From Macrosoma leucophasiata (Eukaryota > Arthropoda > Insecta > Lepidoptera > Hedylidae): a stretch of DNA of 64,000 nt. Of this stretch, positions 12,886 to 24,854 are shown in pieces (the stretch's first letter is position 1; each line of letters opens with the position of its first letter). The notes under the pieces are model-generated. The model searched no databases, was not told the origin of the DNA, and worked only from the letters and a program-made list of their open reading frames with translations. The stretch spans positions 764,001 through 828,000 of the forward strand of contig JAWQUS010000003.1 in NCBI GenBank assembly GCA_036365455.1. The letters are read 5' to 3'. The position numbers and the translations under genes are program-made.

Positions 12886-13386
12886 ACTGGTTGCTCTGGT
12901 ACCCCAGTCTGTACTACCCCTCTCCCGCACTCATCTCCCACGCAATCATCCCATTCTTCCTCCCCACCATCATCTAAGATCGTTTGCGATCTACTCCAGC
13001 CGCGCTTCGTTGTATTCATGATTAGGTCTCCAAAATTATAATCGACTGTTAAAAGAAGATAGCTTGTATCTTGTGTAAGAACATTTCGGATCGCCTTTAA
13101 ACGCTTTAAGCTCAATACTATAAAGCAACACGAATGACCCAGTTGTCGCCAACTCAATGAACCATGTAAACTCAATTCACTGTAGTGCAACTGAGTGCAA
13201 CGGATGTAGGTAATAATTAGGTTACATATAGGTACAGGTACTACGTCCCACACTGGATTACGTCGTCACCTGTATTGAGAATGCCGTTGTTTGTGTGACA
13301 GGCATATTCATCCAGACCTGCAACAAATATCTGTAAGCTATACAGATATTGGTGACGCAGCGACCTAGTGGCCCCATCGTCTATTA

Positions 13387-13722
13387 GTGAAGAATTCTTC
13401 CGGTAGTGCTATCTATCGTACAATGACGGTCAAACCATTCCTATCATCATCACGATTTCAAGCCAAAAGACGTCCACTGCTGAGCAAAAGCCATAAAGGA
13501 AGATATGCCAGAATCGCTACGTTTGGCATGCGGATTGCCGATCACAGTGACGATAGTTTTACCGCGAGACGCTGCTGCCCATCCCGCGTTATTGTATTCA
13601 ATACCGCCCTAATGAAATGGTTTGACCGCCATTGTTCGGTTGTCTGACTGCACAAGGGAGGAATTCTCCTCTACCACTGGGCAGTGGGGCCATCACGTCC
13701 CTACGCTTTTACTATTACAATA
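13387..13722 (+). mobile_element. family I interspersed repeat
   Basis: ATTCTTCCGGTAGTGCTATC, AGCCAAAAGACGTCCACTGC, TTTGACCGCCATTGTTCGGT and GGGCAGTGGGGCCATCACG. The open frame over it is not conserved between copies, so I do not call a gene. Confidence 0.65.
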
Positions 13723-13803
13723 GAGGGCAAAAGTATAATAACCGAGGATGGCCACTGCGATCGCCAATCTGCATGCCAAGCGAATATTATGGCATTTGAA
13801 AAA

Positions 13804-13900
13804 ACGTAACTTCACGCCTGTCATCCCCGAAGGGGTAGGCAGAGGTAAATCCATGCATTCAAGCATACATGCAAACACCCACGATTCTCCATTTTGTCGA
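13804..13900 (-). mobile_element. SINE-B tail fragment
   Basis: AACTTCACGCCTGTCATCCC to CAAACACCCACGATTCTCC only; the head is absent. Confidence 0.8.
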
Positions 13901-13984
13901 TGGCATTTTGTCCCCTAATAACCACACAAAACTACTGTACCTTGGAGTAGAAACCGTGTAGTAGAGAATAGGTGGCCAGCCCCC

Positions 13985-14180
13985 TATGAACTAGCAAACA
14001 AGCATACAGTTCACATTAAAAGTGATAACTGTAGCCTGTACACAACTACATAAAAAACTAAAATTCCAATGTAAATGTGTAGCCACTCTAAAGGTCTAAG
14101 TTGATATACCTCTGTGCTGGAAATTACAGTGCCGTACATGACCACCCGACCGGAACACGATAGCCCGGAACTGCTGCAGT
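13985..14180 (-). mobile_element. family A repeat, partial
   Basis: CAAGCATACAGTTCACATTA ... CGACCGGAACACGATAGCCC. Confidence 0.7.
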
Positions 14181-14496
14181 ACTGTTTAAGATAGGTTAAG
14201 TGTCAAAAACCAAAATAATATTAGAGAAATTTTTTTCACGACTGAGTTGGTCCAACAGATAGAGCCGAGCGTTAACGGTCGTAGGACAAATAAATGTATG
14301 GGCTACTGATATGTTTGTTCTGGGTGTTTGTGTGTTGTGTATGTACAACGGCTCCCACAGTACAGGGTGTGTACATTTATACGTAGTGTGTGCCGTGAGT
14401 GTGAAATAAAAATCGTAACAATGGAAAACAATTTCCATATTCAACATACTATTTCATTTACCCACAATGAAACAAACATTTATGCATCATCCATAA

Positions 14497-16025
14497 CTAT
14501 CAATATTCATCGCCGCATCCCAATCTAGTGACAAAGAGATGAAAGATAACGCATTTCAATAATGTGCACAATTGCACATTGTGATATTGACCTTACGCGT
14601 GCGGAATACAGAGCGGTAACGTGCTCCGAGATAAACTTGTTTTATAAGAGGACGTTATCATATTATTAATAGACAGCAATAGGACGCGTTATTGTGAACT
14701 TTTTTCACTTCATGTTGATAATAACTAAACCCTCAATTTAGTAGCATTATCACCAAGAACTTTACCCTGATAGGTGATTAGTCAATGAGTTCACAATATC
14801 ATGAACTGGATCTTATTAAATTTATTTAAAATACGCTTGCACAAGCAACCCGACACAAGGTATAAACCTGTGTCGTGGGTACCGTTGTACACACCCAAAA
14901 CACTCTGACCCGAAACAAATCTGTAGGCCATACAAATATTCGACACGGTACAGAAATCGAATACCTACGCTAGATCAACTGGCTCGTCAAAATGTCTGTA
15001 AAGACAAAATGTACCTATTTATAAAGCATACATTTCATTAATATTCATCGTTGCAACCCAATCTAGTGACAAAGAGATGTGAGATAACGCGTTTCAATAA
15101 TGTGCACAATTGCACATAGTGAGATTGACCTTACGCGCGCTGAATACTGAGCGGTGACGTCATCTGTCGCCTGCCAGCCGAGATAGACTCATTGTTTATG
15201 GAGACACGTTATCAAAATATTAATAACCAGTGATAGCACACATCATCTAAACGAAATATTTGCTTCACTACTACTAGGTAATACTAACAGAAACCTAATT
15301 CCTGGCTATACAGTATAGAATCAAAGACATTTGGATGAATTCATCGGCATTATTCGACTTTTTGTGTCACGAAAGTGAGACAAGCAGTCAATAATGCTCA
15401 TTGATTGATGATGAATACTTCAGGATCGCAAACTAATCAAGTAGAAAGGAAAGATAACGCGTTTCAATAATGTGCACAATTGCACATTGTGAGATTGACC
15501 TTACGCGCGCTGAATACTGAGCGGTGACGTCATCTGTCGCCTGCCAGCCGAGATAGACTCATTCTTTATGGAGACACGTTATCATAATATTAATAACCGG
15601 TAATAGCACACATCATCTAAACGCTTACACTCACTATATGACATATATTATGGGCTTCACTACTACTAGGTATTGATAACCTAAATCCTGCCTATACATA
15701 TAATAATGGGAAAATTAGAAACAGTTAGACGAATTCATCGGCTTTAATGTGTCTCGAAAGTAAGAGAGGCAGTCAATAATGCTCATTGGTTGATAATAGG
15801 TACTTCTGGATCGCAAACGAATGAAGAAGAGATGAAAGATAACGCGTTTCAATAATGTGCACAATTGGACATTGTGAGATTGACCTTACGCATGATGAAT
15901 ATAGATCAGTGACGTCAACTGTCGCCTACCAGCCGAGGTGGACTCATTGTTTTACGAGAAGATGCTATCATAATACTAAAAATCTTGGCTAAATATTTGA
16001 ATCAAAGGCAAATGGACGTATTCAA
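14497..16025. repeat. diverged tandem array, four units (about 385 bp period)
   Basis: Units start near 14497, 15035, 15440 and 15835. Each carries GATAACGC(G/A)TTTCAATAA, the inverted repeat TGTGCACAATTGCACA, then GACCTTACGC; units 2-4 keep TGACGTCA. A SINE-J fragment (14827-14990) inserted in unit 1 explains its longer spacing. No open frame. Confidence 0.9.
14827..14990 (+). mobile_element. SINE-J fragment
   Basis: Family J: AAATACGCTTGCAC, TGTGTCGTGGGTACCGTTGT, CTGTAGGCCATACAAATATT, a B-box-like ATCGAA region and terminal CTGGCTCGTC. Likely tRNA-derived SINE in minus sense (inference). Confidence 0.65.
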
Positions 16026-16459
16026 TCAACTTTATAGGTTAATCAAAACTTCGTGGACTGGTTGACGAAAAATTCTATCAACATTCGTCTCCACCGAGAC
16101 ATATTTTTTTATTTTATTCGGTAAAATAATACATCCCATATTAGGAATTGCTATATTTTTCACTAAACAAGATTTTAGTAAATTGTATTTAAATTGTAGT
16201 AGGTAGTAATTAAACCATCTCAGTAGTCTGGCAGTAGCAGACTGTACGGTCCCGTACATAGCATATGAAAATCCCGCCATCAGCAATATTGTAAATCATG
16301 CATTTTTACTTTAGTTCGCAAACAGCTATCATTCAACAAACATCGCGTACTCATTATTAGCATATATTTTATAGCATTTAATATAACAAACAATAGACAA
16401 TCTTTACTTGACTATCGAATATTTGATTTATCTATCATAACATTTCAGGTGTATAGTCC

Positions 16460-16525
16460 CGGACTGTACACAGGCCACTACAGCTACGTTGGGGTGCTGG
16501 GTTCGATCCCCGGTTTTGGCTTTCA
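16460..16525 (+). other. tRNA-like SINE head fragment
   Basis: CAGGCCACTACAGCTACGTT and B-box GGGTTCGATCCCC as in SINE-B, but the following body is unrelated. Confidence 0.45.
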
Positions 16526-16776
16526 GCCTATATTATCATAAATACCAATTCATTTACATTAAAACCTTAAATTTTTAACCTTATTAAATTACAATTGAAA
16601 TTGTGTCTCTTTAGATATAAACACTAAATCATTGCCATTCAAATGATAGTTATCTAGAGTCGTAAAGTCGTGCTTCATTCTATTAACCCCGTCTGCGGGC
16701 AATTGACCACGCGCCGGGGCACTGTGACACATAACGCGACTGCCACACACTTCTAAAAAGCTATATATTTTTACTG

Positions 16777-17312
16777 GCTGTGCTCGCGACTTTGCCCGCT
16801 TGAGAATTTATTATTGTTCAGTATCTACCCGGTCGCACACTCCACTAAAATTCCATACAAACGCTTAATTTGGTCTCTATTACACAGACATCAATCAGTG
16901 ACGTGTATTTACACGCGCACCTGTGCGCGTACCACGTACAAAATACCAACCGTCGCCCATAAGAGGGGAAGGGGTTGAGTGATGCGAGCAAATCGAGCGG
17001 GACGTCGAAGTGTTCATTCTATACGTAGTATTATTACATATTCTCTGCCGATCGAAGGCGTGGGCGTAGCTAGTATAAAAGTAAGTTAATCCTTATTACA
17101 TAAGCTATCTGCCAGTGAAAGTCCCGTCAAATTCGGTCGAGCCGTTCCCAAGATTAGCCCCGCCAAACAGACAGACAGACAGACAAAAATTGTAAAAAAT
17201 GTTCTTTTGACATATGTACCGTGTATACATACATATGCATTTAGTAAAAAGCGGTTATTTTTATATTACAAACAGACACTCCAATTTTATTTATTTGTAT
17301 GTATAGATAAAA
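16777..17312 (+). mobile_element. RTE-like LINE tail split by family C insertion
   Basis: Left part 16777-16835 (CTGTGCTCGCGACTTTGCCC) and right part 17050-17312 (GGCGTGGGCGTAGCTAGTAT ... GACA run) join at the point where the inverted family C copy is inserted. Confidence 0.75.
16836..17049 (-). mobile_element. family C repeat, inserted in an RTE tail
   Basis: CACACTCCACTAAAATTCCA to ATTACATATTCTCTGCC; flanks GGTCG and GATCG may be the target duplication. Confidence 0.8.
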
Positions 17313-17375
17313 TGATGAAAGTGAGAAGTATTATAGTAGTTACATATCGATGATAAGTGAAAACTGCTGCAGCTT

Positions 17376-17535
17376 ATTGCTGGTGGCAGAGTTCCAGTGT
17401 AAGGTCTCATAAGTGGCAACACCAACAACGCATCTGCATTTTGACTTTTGTATTTTGTGTAGATGTCTATAGGCTGCAGTCATCGCTTAACGTCCATGTA
17501 AACTGCATACTTGTTTCCCACCTTCGTTACATAAA
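17376..17535 (+). mobile_element. family A repeat, internal deletion
   Basis: TGCTGGTGGCAGAGTTCCAG jumps to GGTCTCATAAGTGGCAAC and ends TTCGTTACATAAAA. Confidence 0.72.
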
Positions 17536-18087
17536 ACAATTGCGCGCTCTGTAATTATCCAATATTGATAATAATATGAATCCCTCATGATCAATGTTAC
17601 TATAAAGTCCCGCGTATGATCACTACGGGTGGTTAGTGCTATTGGAATTTTTTGTACATATCCATTCCATTTCTCGATGGGTTAAGCAATGGTGAGTGTC
17701 ACCTCTGCTCAACCCTTCAAGGAATAGCGTCGCGTTCTGAAGTCACGTAATCTAATAAAACTAGAACATTCACAAAAAGGAACATTCAATGAAAGCGAAT
17801 ACCCGACGACCGACGTTGCTCGACAGTTCGATACACGCTCAACACGCTGCAATAATTGAGGACCATCAATCAGTGACGTCACAATGATTCATTCCCTCCA
17901 CTCCGCCATTTCGATTTGCAGCTCTCTAATCTAGAAATCGAATGTAATGAGTACTACACCGTACCTATACAGGACCGTACGTGATTAGAGCGACGTGTTG
18001 TATTTTACTGTCTCTCGTTTAGACATGAGCTATAGAAATATAATTATTGAATACGGGGTAATATCGATATTTAGGTCGAAATAGAGC

Positions 18088-18212
18088 AATTACAGGGCCG
18101 TACATTACCACCTGACCGGAACACGATAGTGCTGAACACTACCGTTTAGCGGCAAGTAGGTAATGCGGTGGTGCCTACGCCGGCGAGCTCAGTCCCTGGA
18201 GCTCTACCACTT
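18088..18212 (-). mobile_element. family A repeat, half
   Basis: TACAGGGCCGTACATTACCA ... GGAGCTCTACCACTTA. Confidence 0.78.
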
Positions 18213-18565
18213 ATCTTAATCTCTCTTTAATTCTTAAATAAGTAGATCTCGAGATAACAATATTTCTAACTGAAGCTGAAAAGCGACCGAAACGTCGGGT
18301 TGATTTATAATCATTTTAGTTTAATATACGCGAGATAAATCCGTAAAAATAGTTTTATTTCAATGAGTGTATCTCGCGAAAACCTAAGAACATATCAATA
18401 TTTCTAACTGCTTTATCTATTCATTGCTTATTTCACTTTTTTTATCCTCTTACCATCAATGTGAACTGGATGCTTGTTTGCCATCATCATACCTTAAAAA
18501 GCATCTGTAAGTATATACAGACATTTGTTCCATTGCGGACATCGAACCATCTTACAGGGTCCTAC

Positions 18566-18603
18566 CTACCAACCGGGTCGTACATTGACGACCCGGTTGG
18601 TAG
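18566..18603. repeat. 16-bp perfect hairpin
   Basis: CTACCAACCGGGTCGT, loop ACATTG, then ACGACCCGGTTGGTAG. It lies at the 3' end of a SINE-J fragment whose tail seems to have been copied in inverse. Confidence 0.9.
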
Positions 18604-18713
18604 AGTGGTGATGAAGTTAGTAACAAGTGACTGCGGAAGGCCATTTTATGATATAGAAGAGAGACACGGGGAGGATGTGTCAGTAGTTCGCTTTCATCAG
18701 GCCAACATTGAGG

Positions 18714-18848
18714 GTGAGATTCACAGACCGTACTACGACTTTACTTCCAGCAAATTACGCTTAGAACTGTTAAAACTCATACTTTACTGATAGTTCTAAG
18801 AATAGGTACTTTGCTCAAAGTAAAGTCGTAGTGCGGTCTATGAAACTC
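18714..18848. mobile_element. fold-back element K, copy 2
   Basis: Same inverted arms as 1365-1498 with several substitutions (GACCGTACTACGACTTTAC; right end TCTATGAAACTC). Confidence 0.85.
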
Positions 18849-19355
18849 TTTCGCGTCTTGTCGTCGTCGTAAGCTAAGACACTGACGTAAAGTTTACGCA
18901 GCTAACTTCGCTCATTGGGCATTTAAATTTTACACATACTGTACACCCTCGAGTCACCACGGGAGATACCACCAATAAGTGTTGTGGGATTTACAATGCA
19001 AATGTATCAAGATTATACAGATAAAATATTGAAATTGTTTCATTTGTCTTGATGAAACAAAAATTTACAATTAAACCGCTTCGAGATTGAATATTCTGCG
19101 AGGCGTAATGAAGGCGGGCTTTCTTATTTGGAATATAGAAGCGAAATCATTGGACCATTTCGACGGGTGCCTGGATTATATTGTTTACGTGCTCTCTTTT
19201 TTCGTGAAAGCTTTATTAATTAGGATTTTCTTGTGATATGTTATTGACAAAGAAGGTTTTTCGCATTGATATCCATTGGCACGTATCAAGACAGATTAGT
19301 TACTAAGGCTTAAATTGTTTTGCCTCTTTGGGAAAAAATTCGAATCTTAAATTTT

Positions 19356-19632
19356 TTTATGTCATGAATGCGGCAAACAAGCTTGCAATTCACATAGACG
19401 TTAAGTGATGATTGCGACCTATAAATAATTTTCATAAAAACCAGAGGTCAAACTGCAGATGCGTTGTCACCCCTGTGCCCTTAGTTGTTATGTCTCTATA
19501 ATAGTTATTACGGGGCCATAGATCACCATCAAACCGGAACACGATAGTGCTACACTACCATTTGGCACCATAAAGATTAGGTAATGCGGTGGTGCCTGTG
19601 CCCTCGAGCTTGGGACTCTACCACCAGTAATT
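19356..19632 (-). mobile_element. family A repeat, full copy
   Basis: TTTTATGTCATGAATGCGGC ... GGACTCTACCACCAGTAA. Confidence 0.8.
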
Positions 19633-20139
19633 AGGATTTTTTGGTAATATATAATTGACAAAGAAGAAATTGCTTTGATATTGTCCGCATTGAGATCCTT
19701 ACCATTATCACGTATCACGGCAGATTTTAGTTGGCACTTCTGAGGCATATAATGTTTTGCCTCTTTGAAAAAAATTGCGCAGTCGTAACTGCAGATACTC
19801 GTAGATGGATATTGCGAAACTATTAGAGTTTTACTTATAGACTTCGGAACCCCTTAAAGTGTCAATAAGTAAAAGCCCGCCGGGGGGCTACTAAGCAAAG
19901 TAATCTGCGTAAACACATGTGTTGAGATGAAAGCAGCAAAATTGTGTGTAAGAGTTCTGGGTTGGAAATTATCTATCAAATATTGCCAAAAAATCAATCA
20001 AATAAGTTATTGTTTTGTTTCACCCAGCTTTTTAAAATGATCAAATTAAAAATTATGCACACTAACAGTTAATGGCTGTTTCATCATAGATATCACAACA
20101 AATTTTAACTATCTCATTAGTAACTCTTTTTAGAAGCAG

Positions 20140-20935
20140 TTAACGTTAAATTCAACAATCCAATCATATCGGAGCGGATTGCGCAAATTCCGTCCGCACT
20201 TTAGAAATGTCACGGACAAAACACAACATTATGCTGCTACGTGCCGCCATGATGTGATTATTTCTAATTCAGGTGTGCTGGTGACACTTGGGGGAAATTA
20301 TGAGATACCTACCATTTGATTTATATTTTTTGACAACATTAAGGAAGAGATTCACTGTCGCAAATGTTTCTTCTGTCTGGATTCCTTATCGTATACAGAT
20401 TCGTTACCATCCAGAATTCTTAGAAAAAAAGCTTCTATACCAGAATTTTGGGAGCTATAGTTGTGGGAACACGATGGCGCTGAACGTGCCCATTTAGCGT
20501 CGAGTAGATAAAGCAATGCGGTGAAATCTTCGTCCGGAAGTTTGTCCATTAGCTCAAAAAGAGGGCTCTCCAAGCCCTTTAAGACTTGGCATCAGAAAAC
20601 AAGTAATAAAATTATACACACTTTATTTACTTTCAAAAAAAGATAAGCCTCGGTCCTCAATGGAACCTAAATAGCCGAATCAATCACCTGTGAGTGTCAA
20701 TGGAATTAGTAGATAATTATTTGAACAAGCCCAGTATATAACTTGTTAAATTCAACAATCCAATCATCGGAGCAGTATGCGCAAAGAATTCTTTCCGCAC
20801 TTTACAAATGTCACGGACAAAACACAACATAATGGCGCTACGTGCCGCGATGATGTGAATATTTCTAATTCAGGCGCAGGAAATTATGGTGTACCATTTG
20901 ATTTATACATTTTTTGACGTTAATTCTTCCACGTC
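20140..20935. repeat. two-copy direct duplication
   Basis: 20146-20340 and 20745-20930 share AATTCAACAATCCAATCAT, GTCACGGACAAAACACAACA and ATTTCTAATTCAGG, ending ACCATTTGATTTATA. Spacing about 600 bp. Unknown origin, no open frame. Confidence 0.85.
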
Positions 20936-21114
20936 GTCCAGGTTTTTATGTGCATAGCTCGCCTCGGGAGAGTTATTGTCTATTACAGCGGGCGATCGAG
21001 GAGCGTAGAGTTCTCAGTCTAAATTCATAGAGAGACCTACCCATTTAGAAAAATGGGTAAAAATCTTAGACAGCGGATACGTTCATATCTGATGTCACAG
21101 AAGTACAAGGTTAT

Positions 21115-21685
21115 TTTCAACCCTTTGCAATACATAAAGGCATTATTATCATCCTTATGAACAACTTTTAAAAGAAAGAGCCAATCGAAAAATTGACAAA
21201 TAATAATACTGTTCGTAACCTTTTAAGTAGCGTGGGGACGAAGGTTTCTGCTATGTGGTTCTCAAATCTAAGACCACTATCCATAATAAGTCCTAAGTTA
21301 CGAGCTTCTTCAAACGCGTTCTGTTTGTGCTCCCATTTATTTAACATTCAACGTATTTGTAATTTTATTTTTTTTTGTTTTTGTTTTTAACAAGATATTC
21401 TTGGTTTTGGTAGGGTTCAAGACTAAAGTATTAGACCACTCAAATAGTCTATTCAATCGTCATGTATGTCTCTTATAGCATCTTTTTAATGCTTTGGCTC
21501 GAAAGAGACGTATATTTGCACATCATCGACATATATGGAATTGAGTTTTTTTAATGCATTTAATGATGCAGATCCGCTTAATTTAAAGAAAAGAGAGTAG
21601 GGCCAAGAATTAAGCCTTGGAGAACTCCTCTATTGACAGGTGCCGGTGTAGAAAGAGCACAAGTTCCATCGCTTAATTTAATGGA
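21115..21685 (-). pseudogene. decayed LINE reverse transcriptase (Jockey-like)
   Basis: On the minus strand, fragments read GVLQGLILGPTLFSL (RT motif, about 21590-21645), IYVDDVQIYVSFEPKH (catalytic YVDD, about 21500-21545) and further on a thumb-like GLIMDSGLRFENHI. The fragments are broken by stops and frameshifts. A dead copy; clade assignment is by motif style only. Confidence 0.75.
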
Positions 21686-21724
21686 ATGAATACGTTACGT
21701 CAGGCCGATCAAGGCCCAAAAGTT

Positions 21725-22436
21725 CGCAAATGCTCGGTCAATGAAGTCATAATCAACAAGTGAGCTAGTGAGCGGCATGCACCTCGGCCGCAGTCCGGCT
21801 CCGGCACGTAAAGTAATCCGCCACCGAGACATTGGGCTTACTGCAGCTTCCACATTTAAGGCGCAGATTTTCAACCGCTGACTGTTTTTGTCATTCGTCT
21901 GGTTTAAAGGGATGTGCAGAGAATAAATTGGGATGAAGGTATATCCTGGATACGGCACGAGATTTAGATGTGGCTGTGTCGTGGATACGGCCGTGTGATT
22001 TGCGTGAACACGTAACTTCAAAAAACGATTGAACAATTTTGAGAAAGGTAGATATATTTCTTGCTACTTCCTCTATCGTGCGATGTCTTACAGTGATGCC
22101 ATAACTGTAATCAATCTTACAATAGATGCAACTAAGATTTATGTCTGTAAGTTTCATATTGCTCGGTCAATGGAAACATCAACAAGTGAGCGGCATGCAC
22201 CTCGGCCGCTGTCCGGCTCCGGCTCGTCCGGTAATCCGCCACCGAGACAGCCGGCTTACTGCAGCGTCCACATTTAATGTGCACATTTTTAACCGCTGAC
22301 TGTTTTTGTCATTCGTCTGATTTAAAGGGATATGGAGACAATAAATCGGGATATGGCCATGTTTTGGATACGGTCGTGTGATTTAGATGTGGCAGTGTCG
22401 TGGAAACGGCCGTGTATTTAGCGTAAACATGAAACG
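21725..22436. repeat. two-copy direct duplication (about 430 bp apart)
   Basis: 21731-22010 and 22161-22434 share GCTCGGTCAATG, GAGCGGCATGCACCTCGGCC, CCGCTGACTGTTTTTGTCAT and TTTAGATGTGGC(T/A)GTGTCGTGG. GC-rich, non-coding. Confidence 0.85.
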
Positions 22437-22479
22437 GGTAATATTTTCTAAAAGCGTAGTATTAAGTTTAATCAGATCA

Positions 22480-22640
22480 CACTAGTGGAGGATAATTCTC
22501 CCCGCTCAGACAAATGATCATTGGTAGTCAAATCATTCCAGTAAAGCAGTAGTAAATACAATAACGCGGGGGTGGGCAGCAGCGTCCCGCGATAATACTG
22601 CCGCGACTGCAATCACCAACCTGCATGGCAATTATGGTAT
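22480..22640 (-). mobile_element. family I fragment
   Basis: GGAGGATAATTCTCCCCGCT ... GGGTGGGCAGCAGCGTCCCG ... CAATCACCAACCTGCATGGC. Confidence 0.6.
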
Positions 22641-22717
22641 ATCCCCATAATCCAATTGCCCGTATTGAAATAGATTAAGTACGGACTCGAGAGTAGCCAC
22701 GTACGAGAAAGTGCATT

Positions 22718-22974
22718 CAGTGGTGGATTTACCAGCAGGCTGAGTAGGCTGGAGCTGGAGCCTAGGGCGGCAAATTATAAGGGGCGGCAGAATTAGTTCA
22801 TTTTTTTTTATTTCTATTTACAAAATTACTGTTAAAATTATCAAGGCTCAGATCATAATTCCCAATGATTCTAACCATAGAAAAAAAGTTGCTTACATCA
22901 ACTTCAGGATTATGAATCATAAAACATAAAGTTGAAATTTTATTGATAGAAAATATACCTAATTGATATGATTG

Positions 22975-23008
<34 letters not shown>

Positions 23009-23098
23009 GTCGTATATATATATATATGACGGTATCAAAATACATAGGGGCGGCAAAAATAATAGCCTACCGGCGGCAAATTTGTTGATCCGCCACTG
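22718..23098. mobile_element. hAT-type MITE with perfect 8-bp target duplication
   Basis: Ends CAGTGGTGGATTTACC and GATCCGCCACTG. AGTGCATT repeats exactly on both sides (22710-22717, 23099-23106). 381 bp, with an internal TA dinucleotide run (22976-23033) that is itself nearly palindromic. Non-coding. Confidence 0.93.
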
Positions 23099-23218
23099 AG
23101 TGCATTAAAAAACGGAATTTAAAAAATATCCAATTTATAGTTATAAGTATTTATGAAGGTTGTTGTGTAATAAACTTCATAAAATATAAACTCTACATCT
23201 ATTTATTAACTGATTTAA

Positions 23219-23340
23219 GGGCGGCCACACGAAACTGCGATGCGATGCGGCGACGCATCGCGGCATCGCAGGCGATGTATTCGTGCGAGCTCGCAGATAT
23301 TTACGATGCGATGCGAATTCGCAGTTATGTGTGAGCCCCC
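23219..23340. mobile_element. 122-bp MITE with TTAA target (piggyBac-like)
   Basis: Imperfect inverted ends GGGCGGCCACACGAAACTGCG and CGCAGTTATGTGTGAGCCCCC lie between two TTAA sites (23215-23218, 23341-23344). The middle is built of GATGCGATGCG words. TTAA duplication suggests mobilisation by a piggyBac-type transposase (inference). Confidence 0.75.
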
Positions 23341-23824
23341 TTAAACCGGATCATTTATCTTATCAATTCATATCAATGGCGATTGAATTGCCAGATTTCT
23401 GACTTTCATTAATTTCTTTAATCAGAATCGAATCATCGTTGCGTATAAAAGAATTAGATGAGCCAACATTCGGCGAAAGATAAAATTGAAATGCCTCGAT
23501 CATAGAAAAGGTATTCCAGAAAGTGCCTCCATAATCAATATCAATTACCATTATTTCGCCTCGAGGATCCTCTTCAAGTCTTCAGTTATGAACCCCGAAT
23601 TTTAAGTTCGGATTCCCAATTAACGAAGAAATATCTTTTTTTATCACTCGTATAGGATTACGTCGGCACAAACTTAATCATTGGCAAATTACATTTTGAA
23701 ACGAAATACCTGCTGGGATAATTTTTCGTTATATTTTGGTACAACATAGTGTTTATCTTTTATTTAGACGGATATATTGTAGCTATGGCTCCGTAAGAAA
23801 TATCACAGAGACATAATAACTTAG

Positions 23825-24041
23825 GCAGAGAATATGTAATAATACCACGAATAGAATGGACACTTCTACGTCCCGCCCGATTTCCCCGCATCACCTCCTC
23901 CCCTCTTATGGGCGACGGTTGGTATTATCTACGTGCTACGCACACAGGTGCACGTGTAAATACACGTCACTGATTGATGTCTGCGTAATAGAGACCAAAT
24001 TAAACGTTTGTATGGAATTTTGGCGGAGTGTCAACGGTGTG
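23825..24041 (+). mobile_element. family C repeat inserted in family A
   Basis: GGCAGAGAATATGTAATAAT to GTGTCAACGGTGTG. A-derived text flanks both sides, with (A)CTTAG at each junction. Confidence 0.82.
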
Positions 24042-24043
24042 AC

Positions 24044-24262
24044 TTAGGTCTCAGGGGTGGCAACGCATATGGATTTTGACCGCCGGTTTATGTGTAGATG
24101 TCTATAGACTGTAGTCATATAGTTGTGGTAGAGTTCCAGTGCAGGAGCTCGAGTGCGTAGGCACCACCGCATTGCCTAATTTATCTGCCGCCATAGAGCG
24201 TTATAATTCTATGTCTGCCGCTAAATAGTAGGTAGTGTTCAGCACTATCGTGTTCCGGTTAG
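24044..24262 (+). mobile_element. family A fragments
   Basis: 24044-24120 (GGTCTCAGGGGTGGCAACGC) and 24122-24262 (GTGGTAGAGTTCCAGTGCAG ... CACTATCGTGTTCCGG): the end of one copy beside the start of another. Confidence 0.7.
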
Positions 24263-24267
24263 ATGTA

Positions 24268-24455
24268 TGTGTGATGGGTGACCGCTAGTGGCAAATTAAA
24301 ATGCGCGTTTCCGTGCCTCGGAGCAGTCGGTCTCGGTTGCTGTCGTTAAATCTTGTCGGAGGCCATATGGGCGGTTTGAAAACATCCGACATCGGGTTTG
24401 CCACTAACCCTTATCTCCAACAACCCGCATTGGAGCAGCGTGTGTTGTCATTATG
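24268..24455 (+). mobile_element. 5S-rRNA-derived SINE, truncated both ends
   Basis: GTGTGATGGGTGACCGCTAG, TGCGCGTTTCCGTGCCTCGG, to GGAGCAGCGTGT. It directly abuts a family A fragment. Confidence 0.75.
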
Positions 24456-24854
24456 GATAGGCATGATAAGTTATTTTAAGTATCTACCTGTAATTCGTTT
24501 ATTTTACCTCATTTGTTATAAATTATAAATAAATGTTGTTTACCTTTCAATAAAACATATATTTCGTAGAGTCACGGCCAAACTAGAGAGGATACTAATT
24601 TACAACAGACCTAAAACAACAGAGCGTAAGGCAATTAACAGACGTGGATTCAATAAGGCGCAAAAATCTAATAAGATGTCCCAGACAATATACCCCAGTG
24701 ACCATTAGAGACGTGCCCAACGTCCTCTAGACCCGACATGTATCTAATATCGAAACAAAGAAAACAGAAATATAAGTTGACATCAGGGTTGCCACCTATT
24801 CGGGAAAAAATGGGGACAATCCACTTAAATCTACTGAAGTATTAAACAGGACAG

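Noticed and set aside
12575..13253. 148- and 143-codon open frames on opposite strands.
   Set aside because: Both lie over a 5S-derived SINE and nearby repeat DNA, have no domain-like pattern and shadow each other.
22976..23033. TA run as a separate regulatory or structural element.
   Set aside because: It is the microsatellite core of the hAT MITE at 22718-23098.
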